NCBI GenBank assembly: GCA_024195265.1
Contig: JAJLRJ010000004.1
Location: 36,439,530 to 36,503,529 of the forward strand
Length of the DNA: 64,000 nt
Direction of reading: 5' to 3'
From: Dendrophyllia cribrosa
Lineage: Eukaryota; Cnidaria; Anthozoa; Scleractinia; Dendrophylliidae
The position numbers and the translations under genes were made by a program. This document shows, in pieces, positions 1-11,000 of the stretch. The notes under the pieces were generated by a model. It was not told where the DNA came from. It searched no databases and was given only the letters and a program-made list of their open reading frames with translations. The first letter of the stretch is position 1. The number at the start of each line of letters is the position of its first letter.

Positions 1-1123
1 AAAGGGTCGCGAATTACTCACTGCACAGAAAGTGTAGTTAGAAACCGCCTCCGCAAAATTCTTCAGAAGTTTGGGGCACTTATCTGAGGACGATGAAACT
101 GTGCTAGCTTGTAACACGAGGAAAACCATGCACCACCGCAATGTAAAAACGGAGTACACCATTTCGTTTGCCTGTTTTTGCACAAAATTTTCGTCAGAAG
201 ACGGCCATCTTGAAGACTTGTACCCAGGTGGCTTCTGCCGAAGGAAATGGAGGGGGAATTGAATGGAACAAAGTGCCGGTACCACTCAGGCAACCTCGTC
301 CCTGCAACGGGGAGGTTGCGATCTGGCGACTTTTGGGGGTTAGAAATTTTCTTTTGACTATTTTGGGCTGAAAGATTTTGGTGACGACTTTTTTGGGGGT
401 TGGCAAAAAGCGTAACCAAATATTCAGAGTTGGGGTATGCGTTCCTGGCTGTTGTACTTTTTGGGGGTCTGGTTTTAGCCCAATAGGTGGTTTGCAATCA
501 ATCTCTAGAGACATAGATAACAATAGTAAAACGAACAAATGCTGGTGGACGAACAAAAGGAGCTAATGAGAGAACTATTGTTTATGTCCACTAGAATGGC
601 GGCGATGACGTAACATGAAAACCACCAATAGGACTTTTTTGGATCTGACAATTTGGCCTCATTCGCACCTCCCCGTCATTATAATAGCTGAATAACTTAC
701 AGCTCCTAATCTAAATTAAGTGCCCAGGTGCTACTCTAATGATTAGAATTAGTGCATGCCCGGGCGCTTATTTACATTAGGCAGCTCAAGGGAGAGCGCT
801 TTTGTGGAAGGAGGGCGCTAAATCGAATTATTATGGTAATTCAAATCTTCATGGTACTACAGTTGTAGCTCTCATATGCAACCACCTTGGGGATTTGCAA
901 AACATTGTTGTAACTAGAGCTGGAAACTCACAAGAGCTTTCAATAAATTACAACTAGTTCAAATGAGTATAGTAAACGTGATTTCATGAGGGTAGTTGGT
1001 AACCTGAGTATGAATTCTTCCTTAGGGGAGGGGCTTCAATAAAGTCTGATACTCAGGGTAGGAAGCTGGTGGCTTACGAAAATGGTGACAAGAAGAGCTT
1101 CAACTGTATGTTTGAAATCTTTC
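1..1123. other. Left-edge stretch with no recognised gene
   Basis: This lies downstream of CSTF2. Several overlapping small open frames occur between 63 and 566 on both strands. None resembles a known protein, and the stretch looks like a degenerate dispersed repeat. Nothing else is supported. Confidence 0.4.
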
Positions 1124-1127
1124 ATAA

Positions 1128-1929
1128 CCCTTTCACTCCCAAGAGTGCCAAACATCAAAATTCAAGAAAAATCCCAAATTTCTTTGTGTAAAATATTGAA
1201 AAACAATTTAAATAGTACCATGCAAAAGTATTGCCAAAGAGGTTTTATTTGAATGGTCACACCATAGGATTTCATCAACAGACTCAAAAGTTAGAACAAA
1301 TGGTGCCATGCAAAAGTACTATTGAAGAGGTTTCATTTGAATGGTCACACCATAGGATTTCGTCCACAGACTCAAAAGTTAGAACAAATGGTACCATGCA
1401 AAAGTACTGCTGAAGAGGTTTCATTTAAATGGTCACACCATAGGATTTCGTCCACAGACTCAAAAGTTAAAACAAATGGCACCATGCAAAAGTACTGCTG
1501 AAGAGGTTTCATTTGAATGGTCACACCATAGGATTTCATTGACAGACTCAAAAGTTAGAACAAATGGCACCATGCAAAAGTACTGCTGAAGAGGTTTCAT
1601 TTGAATGGTCACACCATAGGATTTCATCCACAGACTCAAAAGTTAAAACAAATGGCACCATGCAAAAGTACTGCTGAAGAGGTTTCATTTGAATGGTCAC
1701 GCCATAGGATTTCATTGACAGACTCAAAAGTTAAAACAAATGGCACCATGCAAAAGTACTGCTGAAGAGGTTTCATTTGAATGGTCACACCATAGGATTT
1801 TGTCAACAGACTCAAAAGTTAAAACAAATGGCACCATGCAAAAGTACTGCTGAAGAGGTTTCATTTGAATGGTCACACCATAGGATTTTGTCAACAGACT
1901 CAAACGTAAGAACTACATCACTGAAAGGG
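1128..1929. mobile_element. TTAA-flanked MITE with internal 88-bp array (family 1)
   Basis: The ends are inverted (CCCTTTCACT at left, AGTGAAAGGG-like at right). The right flank is TTAA (1930-1933) and the left flank ATAA (1124-1127), probably a mutated TTAA. Preference for TTAA and CCC-starting ends are typical of piggyBac-type elements. No transposase is present. Other copies lie at 2260-3282, about 11550-12100 and 29274-29585. Confidence 0.7.
1213..1912. repeat. 88-bp tandem repeat, about eight copies
   Basis: The word GAACAAATGG and its variants recur every 88 bp (starting near 1293, 1381, 1469, 1557, 1645, 1733 and 1821). Units differ by only a few bases. The array fills the middle of the MITE at 1128-1929. 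Related copies in the other family members carry only one or two units, so the array expanded inside the element. Confidence 0.9.
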
Positions 1930-2013
1930 TTAAATGATTGAGCACCTCTTTCAGGTGACCATCATTTCTGGCCTACATAAAAGATGCGACACTGCACAAG
2001 CATGTTTAACAAA

Positions 2014-2019
2014 TTTAAT
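2014..2019 (-). terminator. Candidate CSTF2 poly(A) signal ATTAAA
   Basis: ATTAAA on the minus strand lies 45 nt beyond the CSTF2 stop codon. It is the commonest variant of AATAAA. No canonical AATAAA is closer. Confidence 0.45.
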
Positions 2020-2063
2020 GAAGCTTAATTAGAGGAAAACAATGCAAAGGTAATGTTGATAAA

Positions 2064-5000
2064 TTATTGCTGGGTGCTGTGTGCTATCTGGTCCTTCAGC
2101 ACCATAATGCTCTGTCTTTGATCTTCAGGTAACAGTGCAATTTGTTGCTCAGTTAGACTCAAAACTTGCATGATGAGGGCAGCCTGTGAATGAAATAAAA
2201 GAAAACAAATAAATTAATGTCATACAGAAGTCATTTGTCTTGTTCTGGAAACTGGTTAACCCTTCAACTCCTAAGAGTGCCAAAAATCAAATTAACCCAT
2301 TCACTCCTGAGAATTTTTACGTTTTTGAGCGATTTTCTGCATTCACACGCCCCATAGGATTTCGTGACTCCATATTTAAAGTTACCATTGAAAGTGCTGC
2401 TGTTCTTAAACACTGAAGGCTCGAGTTTACTGGAAACGTCCAGCGACCACAGGAGAATACAACAAGCGCGAAATTTCGGTGGTGGTTCGGAGTGGCTGTG
2501 GACTTAGTATAAATATGAAATGTGTGCGGAAAGAATCGAGCGCTGTGAAAATTTTTGGCTTTTTCCCAGCATGCAGTGCGGTGGTGATATTGAAAATCGA
2601 GGCAAGGTCAGTATGCATTAGAACGAGAGGCTAGAGCTCTGAGAGCTCGGCCCGAGCAACGAATAAGAGCAAAAAAATTCACTGCTAAGCTAGGACTAGG
2701 ACTGAATTTTGCTGTGAATGTTGACTTTTGGGTTTGCCATGATGATTTGAATAAAAAAAACTAAAGGCAAAAACGTGATTTTTGTTGTTTTTCTATGACG
2801 TTAAAAACGGTCATTTTTGTTATTGTCCAAATTCAAACGCTGATATTCTGCAAAAATCGCTGACTTTTTTGTGTTTATTGGGTATCTCAATTTGAGGGAC
2901 TTTCTAGTCAATGCTCAGAACTGCTAGTTAGGGCAATGTTCGCGCGATTGAGAAAGTTGCAATTTTTTAAAGCAGTGGAGTATTGTACGGCCGGTTTTGG
3001 CCGGTGTAGGAGCGAATGGGTTAAAGAAAAACCTAAATTTATGTAAGTTGTAAAATGTTGATAAACTAATGGTACAATGCAAAAGTACAACTGAAGAGGT
3101 TTCACTTAAACGGTCACACCATAGGATTTCGTCCACAGACTCAGAAGTTAGAACAAATGGTACCATGCAAAAGTACTGCTGAAGAGGTTTCATTTGAATG
3201 GTCACACCCTAGGATTTGGTCGAAAGGCTCAAAAGTTAGAACAACACTTCATGTCTCCATATTAACTCTGCAAGTGAAAGGGTTAAATAAACCATAGAAG
3301 TTATTCATTCCTTGCCACAACATGGGTAATTATGTGGAAAAAAGCTGGATGGGAGTTAAACCCATTATCATTAGAAATGGGACCGTACAAACAGAATTTC
3401 GTGGCACAGGGAACAGAAGCCATAAAGACATGAAATGAAGCCATTACCTTTTCATGATCCTGTGCTGAAACATCAACTCCCTGTCCACCAGGACCCCCTG
3501 GGGGAGGATTAAAACCTGAGAAAACATTTGATACATTTAAGAAGCATGAAACATGCTCTTTGATCATATGTATTACTACCATGCTTCCATTCTATCAAAT
3601 TGTGATTCTAAAGCAGTGTTGTTTGATCTGTTTACCTTTGCAGGTTAAAACAAGACTAAAACTTGGACTAAAACTTTTGTAGCATTGTGGGGGGTGGGGG
3701 GGGGGGGGGGGGGGGGGGGGGGTTGTGGGAGTGGGGGGGGGCTGCAACAAAAAATAATTTGTGAGATGGTTGGGAGTGGGAAAAAAGGAAAAACCAACAA
3801 CAGTGCAAAATATTTTGTCATATTATATAAATGTCAGTGAAATACAAGGTTTTCTCTCAATGAGAAAAATCAAAACTTAACTCATGTGAAGATATCACTT
3901 TTATCTTCATTGTTAAGAGTGTCAAAGATATTAATTAATATCTTCACGTAAAGTACCATGTTTGCCTTTATTAAAATTAATGTAAAATGAGCTAAAAGGT
4001 GTCAGTCTTTAATCCAAACATCTTAGGATCTTCCTTGGAAATGTTCTGAAATATATGGCAATCTTCGGAGAATGTCAGAAAATGATCGCAAACAATATAT
4101 TGCACAACCTTTGGACCATATTCAGAGAATTTTGAAAAATCTTGGGACAATCTTCTATAAATATTTGCTTAAAAGTTCAAAATTAACACAATATAATACA
4201 CATAGCTGCTTGGAGATAAAACACTTCTTTGAGTGTCAATATCTCACTCATGAGATATTGACACTCAAAGAGAAGTTTAATATCTCTGTGGACCCCTGTA
4301 TTCTTGGCTTGCACTTACGTCATATCATGTCATAAAAATTCAGAAGCATTAAAAAACGGATTTCGATTCCAAAATGTTTATGGAATTGTAGAGAATTTAA
4401 AACTACACATCCGGGTTAAATTTTGTAGTGCCAGATCATTTTGTTCAAGACTTACAGGCGTACGAGTGTTAGACATTTTTAGTGAAAATGTATGGAGTGG
4501 CCATCTTGGTGTACCACTTTGGTACACCAACATGGCGGCCAAAACCTCAAAGCCATAATTGCGCAAAGAAATCTCATCACAAAAGATTGGATTCACTATA
4601 AGTTACATCATATCGGCTTATAAACATCTATAATACAAAAACAACTTTCAACTGGTTCAATTTTCTTTATATTCACAGCTTATCTGAAATAGCATGACAA
4701 ATTGCATGACACATTTGAAACCTTTACAAATCAGAAGCAAAACATTGTTAAAACCTAAAACTTTTTGTGAAGGATTGTAACACTAGTTAAGTATCTACAT
4801 ACCATGTTAGAAACAGCTTTGTAGGATGTGAAGTTTAGATTTTTGAATTTTTATGACATCATGTGTAAGCCAAGAAATTTTTTGGTTCTATTATAGGAAA
4901 AGCACAAATGGGTCTGACTGGGTCCACAATTTTAGCTACTTCTCTCTTGAATCATGCCTTCTGCAAACTGCAAAAGGAATTCTTAGTGCATTCAAAGCTG

Positions 5001-8000
5001 AGACTCTTGAAACAAGTGTGGCGCAAATTTTGATCTCCTTCAAATCGTAGCATTTTTCGTAGTGCACTACAGTGATACGTTTATTTCATTTAATTTGATT
5101 TGATCATGACTAATACCATGATAGTGTGCAATATCCAAAGAAAGCCATACTCTCTGTCAACGTTACCATGGCTACCATACATATTAAGCGTTAGATGTTA
5201 GATTTTTCTTTAAGCTAAAAATAGACCGTGTGACCGTATAATAGTATAGGTTTAGGTAGACTGTACGATATTATCACAATATAACAATAACTTTTGACAG
5301 TACAATAGTATAGATTAGTTGTTAGTTTTGAGGTAGACTGTACGATATTATCACAATATAACAATAACTTTTCACAGTACAATAGTATAGATTAGTTGTT
5401 AGTTTAACTTACACCACAAGTCGCATCACCCCACCAACCTATGCTACTATGATTGAACGTACACGACAACGCTACTATGTTTTCACTTACACCTCCTAAT
5501 ACCCTTCGGCCCTACGCTACGCTACTATGTTTTAACTTTCACCACAAGTTGCGTAACCCTACGACCCTACGCTACTTTTATTGAACCTACACCCCAACGC
5601 TACTATGTTTTAACTTACACCACAACTTGCATAACCCTACGATCCTACGCTACTGTGATCACGGGCCTACGCTACGCTACTATGTTTTCACTTTCACCAC
5701 AACTTGCGTAACCCTACGACCCTACGCTACTTTAACTGAACCTACACCACAACCCTACGGACCTACGCTACGGCTAAACCCTATGACCCTACGCTAAGCT
5801 ACGCTACGCTACTGTTATTGTGTTCGAACCAACACCACAACCCTACGGCCCTACGCTATGCTACTATGTTTTAACTTTCACCACAACTTGCGTAACCCTA
5901 CGACCCTTCGCTACTTTAATTGAACCTACACCACAACCTTACGGCCCTACGCTAAGGCTAAACCCTACGACCCTACGCTATGCTACTGTGATTGAAATGA
6001 TTTAATTTATACCACAACTCACTTAACCCTACGACCCTACAATACTTATATTCCACTTGTACCACTTATAGCATAATCCTAATTACGACTCGCTTCCCCT
6101 GCTATACTACATACCATTGGAATTTAAACTTTTCTGCCCTACGCACATTTCATTGCAATGCACATTTTATTTAAACAATTTCTGTTTTGTGTTGTGACTG
6201 CATTTTAAGGATTATTTTCATTCATATCCTGATGATAAATTTGTTAATATTTATTTTTTCACTGCCTGTTTTGACCTTTATTGTCCCTTTCTTGTTTGAC
6301 CTAAACTATTTTTCCTTTTTTCCTTTTACAGGTTTCTAAAAATCGCTGTCTGAGAATATATATATATTTTTTAATTAGTTTGTCACAACAGCTTGACACC
6401 CTACATGTATTGCATGTACTTTCGTTATTATTAACGTTGCGAAATTGTGGCATACTGCTTTCAGGTAGTCCTGAAATGCTCCCAAAATCTTCCTGCCAGG
6501 ATTTTAATCTTTTCTAGTTTTCGATTCTCATAATCTTCGCAAAATTCATCAAGGGTTGATTGTTTGTAAATCCCAGCGACCACTACGATACTATGACCTA
6601 CGACCACTACGATACTACGAGATTACAAGAAAGTAACCGCTCTCTCTCTAGATCCGCCCCTGTAGTATCTACATACCATGTTAGAAACAGCTTTGTAGGA
6701 TGTGAAGTTTAGATTTTTGAATTTTTATGACATCATGTGTAAGCCAAGAAATTTTTTGGTTCTATTATAGGAAAAGCACAAATGGGTCTGACTGGGTCCA
6801 CAATTTTAGCTACTTCTCTCTTGAATCATGCCTTCTGCAAACTGCAAAAGGAATTCTTAGTGCATTCAAAGCTGAGACTCTTGAAACAAGTGTGGCGCAA
6901 ATTTTGATCTCCTTCAAATCGTAGCATTTTTCGTAGTGCACTACGGTGATACATTTATTTCATTTAATTTGATTCGATCATGACTAATACCATGATAGTG
7001 TGCAATATCCAAAGAAAGCCATACTCTCTGTCAACGTTACCATGGCTACCATACATATTAAGCGTTAGATGTTAGATTTTTCTTTAAGCTAAAAATAGAC
7101 CGTGTGACCGTATAATAGTATAGGTTTAGGTAGACCGTACGATATTATCACAATATAACAATAACTTTTGATAGTACAATAGCATTGATTAGTTGTTAGT
7201 TTTGAGGTAGACCGTACGATATTATCACAATATAACAATAACTTTTCACAGTACAATAGTATAGATTAGTTGTTAGTTTAACTTACACCACAAGTCGCAT
7301 CACCCCACCACCCTATGCTACTATGATTAAACGTACACGACAACGCTACTATGTTTTCACTTACACCTCCTAATACCCTTCGGCCCTACGCTACGCTACT
7401 ATGTTTTAACCTTCACCACAAGTTGCGTAACCCTACGACCCTACGCTACTTTTATTGAACCTACACCCCAACGCTACTATGTTTTAACTTACACCACAAC
7501 TTGCATAACCCTACGATCCTATGCTACTGTGATCACGGGCCTACGCTACGCTACTATGTTTTCACTTTCACCACAACTTGCGTAACCCTACGACCCTACG
7601 CTACTTTAATTGAACCTACACCACAACCCTACGGACCTACGCTACGGCTAAACCCTATGACCCTACGCTAAGCTACGCTACGCTACTGTTATTGTGTTCG
7701 AACCAACACCACAACCCTACGGCCCTACGCTATGCTACTATGTTTTAACTTTCACCACAACTTGCGTAACCCTACGACCCTTCGCTACTTTAATTGAACC
7801 TACACCACAACCTTACGGCCCTACGCTACGGCTAAACCCTACGACCCTACGCTACGCCACGCTACTGTGATTGAAATGATTTAATTTATACCACAACTCA
7901 CTTAACCCTACGACCCTACAATACTTATATTCCACTTGTACCACTTATAGCATAATCCTAATTACGACTCGCTTCCCCTGCTATACTACATACCATTGGA

Positions 8001-11000
8001 ATTTAAACTTTTCTGCCCTACGCACATTTCATTGCAATGCACATTTTATTTAAACAATTTCTGTTTTGTGTTGTGACTGCATTTTAAGGATTATTTTCAT
8101 TCATATCCTGATGATAAATTTGTTAATATTTATTTTTTCACTGCCTGTTTTGACCTTTATTGTCCCTTTCTTGTTTGACCTAAACTATTTTTCCTTTTTT
8201 CCTTTTACAGGTTTCTAAAAATCGCTGTCTGAGAATATATATATATTTTTTAATTAGTTTGTCACAACAGCTTGACACCCTACATGTATTGCATGTACTT
8301 TCGTTATTATTAACATTGCGAAATTGTGGCATACTGCTTTCAGGTAGTCCTGAAATGCTCCCAAAATCTTCCTGCCAGGATTTTAATCTTTTCTAGTTTT
8401 CGATTCTCATAATCTTCGCAAAATTCATCAAGGGTTGATTGTTTGTAAATCCCAGCGACCACTACGATACTACGACCTACGACCACTACGATACTACGAG
8501 ATTACAAGAAAGTAACCGCTCTCACGCGACATATTAAACAAGCGTAGCACCGTAGTGCACTACGAAATATGCTACGATTTCAACTACATCCAAATTCGTG
8601 CCAGGTATATCTTGAAAACAAACAAAATTGAACCAGTTGAAAGTTATTTTTGCATTATAGATGCTCATTAGCCAATATAAAGTAACTTATAGTGAATCCA
8701 ATCCTTTGTGATGAGATTTTTTGTGCAATTATGACTTTGAAGTTTTGACCACCATGTTTGTGTACCAAAGTGGTAAACGAAGATGGCCGCTCCATAATTT
8801 TTTACTAAAATGTCTAATACTTGTTCACCCATAACTCTTGAACAAAATGCTCTGTTTTAAACTCTCTACAATTCCATAAACATTTTGGAATCAAAATCTG
8901 TTTTTTTTTTGCTTTGAATTTTGACATGACATTATGGCATGAATGCAAGTCAAGAATTGTTTATGTTTATTGTTAGGAGGTCTTTAATGATAATGACTAT
9001 AATGATGATGAAGTTGATGATTCATCTCACCTTGGGGCGCTCTTGGAGGAGCCCCTCCTTGGTTAGGCCCCCATTGCTGCTGAGGTGAATGACCCGGTCC
9101 TTGAAAGCGTCCATCATTTGGTGGTCCTGGTGGGCCCCGGTCACGTGGATCCCGTGGGCCACTGGGTGGTGGTGGACCAAATCTTTGTTCAGGAGGAGGG
9201 CCTCGGGGGTCCCTGGGCTGTTCTCTTGTGTCCATTGAGGGACCTCGCCTATCATCTGCAGAATTCAAAGCTATACATTACCATGGTAACCAAGTAAGGA
9301 GCATCACTGAGATAATAGTAACACCTTTCACAGATACAGGGTTGTCAGTAAAGTTCAAAGTAGACATCTGACTTTGAAAAGTCTTTACTTCTTAAAGTGC
9401 CCATAACAATTTTTTTTATTTTCTTATCTAAGTCTACACGTCACATAATGAACACCTGCGAAAAAAATTTTTTGATTTCAGCAAAACGTGAATTTTTAAT
9501 GAATATTTCAAATCTTCCAAATCCTATTTTTTTGCGGTATACCCGTCCGGTTGTTAAGAAGGCCAACGGGCTCACATGTTCCTCAATGTCCGTCACAGTT
9601 CCTTTGTTTGAAGTCACAGGTTCCTTTGTTTGAAGTTATGTGTTCCTTAATCTACGTCACGGATCCTTTGTTAACCGAGAGACCGAGAGGAGACTAATGC
9701 AAATGGTAGACCAAAATGGCGGCAAATTTCGAAGACTTTAAAAAATCATAAAAAATTCATGTTTTGCTGAAATCAAAAAAATTTTTCATGGATGTTCATT
9801 ACATGACTTGTAGATTTAGATAAGAAAATAAAAAAAAATCGTTATGGGCACTTTAAGGCCAATGGCTTACAACTGCTGGAGTTTACCCAGTTTCTGAGAG
9901 TATCACTACTCCCCCCTGGATGGGATGCCAGTCCATCGCAAGGTTACCCAGGGCTCAAATTTAACAGTAACCCGTTAACCAATGGTTAGTAGTTTTCAAA
10001 GTTTGGTTACTGAAAATGTTTTTAAGAGAGTGGAGAGCTGGACACAACGTTATTACTTTCTGCCACCTTGTTGGTTTTATATTTTTTTTTTGGAAGTGGC
10101 TCGTTTGTGATCAGTTTGCCCTGTTTGTTATGCAGATAAGATGCAGAGATCGTTAGATGGATATTTCAGGAAAAGACCGCTGCCCAAAAGTAATGGAGAG
10201 GAAATGGGAGATCAAGAAAAACAAAAAGGAACAAGTACAGTTTTGAACACTGCTACATGCCCACAAAGACTCATGCAAATTGTCTCTATTTATTTTATAG
10301 GTCATCAAAGACGTGTTATTTGAACCACTTATAAGTTTGTTCCATTTATTATCACAATTTTCGATTTAATATTTTAATGTTGTAAATTCAGCACAAACTC
10401 TTGGATAATAAACTTTATAATTTGGTTAGTAAAATTTATGTTCACTAACTCTAAGGGTTAGTTATCCAAAAAATTAAATTTGAGCCCTGTTACCCCCCAG
10501 CATTATGTCGCCAGTACCCATTTATACAGGGATTCTGACAGGGTGCGCGGGTGCGGGACCGCACAATTTGGTCAAACCCGCACAATTCCTAAAAATCCGC
10601 ACAATCCCTCGCTTTCCTCGAACAGCTCGAGCGGATAGCCGATAGGATATAAAACAACAAGGCGTTCTCTTCGCCGTCCTGGGAACTAGTCTCAGTTTTT
10701 ATCTGACTTCCTACCGATTTTTTCGCGTAGCTTTTTAGTTGTCGTTTTCCAGACATTATGTCGTTTTTCTTAGCAGCCTGTTGATATTTTTTCGAGCGTT
10801 TTCGCTTCCTCTTTCAGTTTAAGATGTCGGGGACCGAAGAAGAAACACCGGAGAAATGTACCGTCGCGCCGAAATGTCACTGTCTGAATTATATTGAATT
10901 ATGCTAGAACACCGGTGATTGAATATTTGGTTGGTCACAGGATTGTGCAATCCCGCACAATTTCCCGCACAATCGAAGTTATTTCCCGCACAATTTGCCT

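Noticed and set aside
63..566. Overlapping frames of 60-144 codons at the left edge
   Set aside because: Frames exist on both strands, have no recognisable domain and lie in repeat-like DNA.
1213..1912. Possible CRISPR array
   Set aside because: Direct 88-bp tandem units with no unique spacers, in animal DNA inside a MITE.
5410..6060. Telomere-like CCCTA repeats
   Set aside because: The words are irregular (CCCTACG), not the metazoan TTAGGG/CCCTAA unit, and the array is inside an intron duplication.
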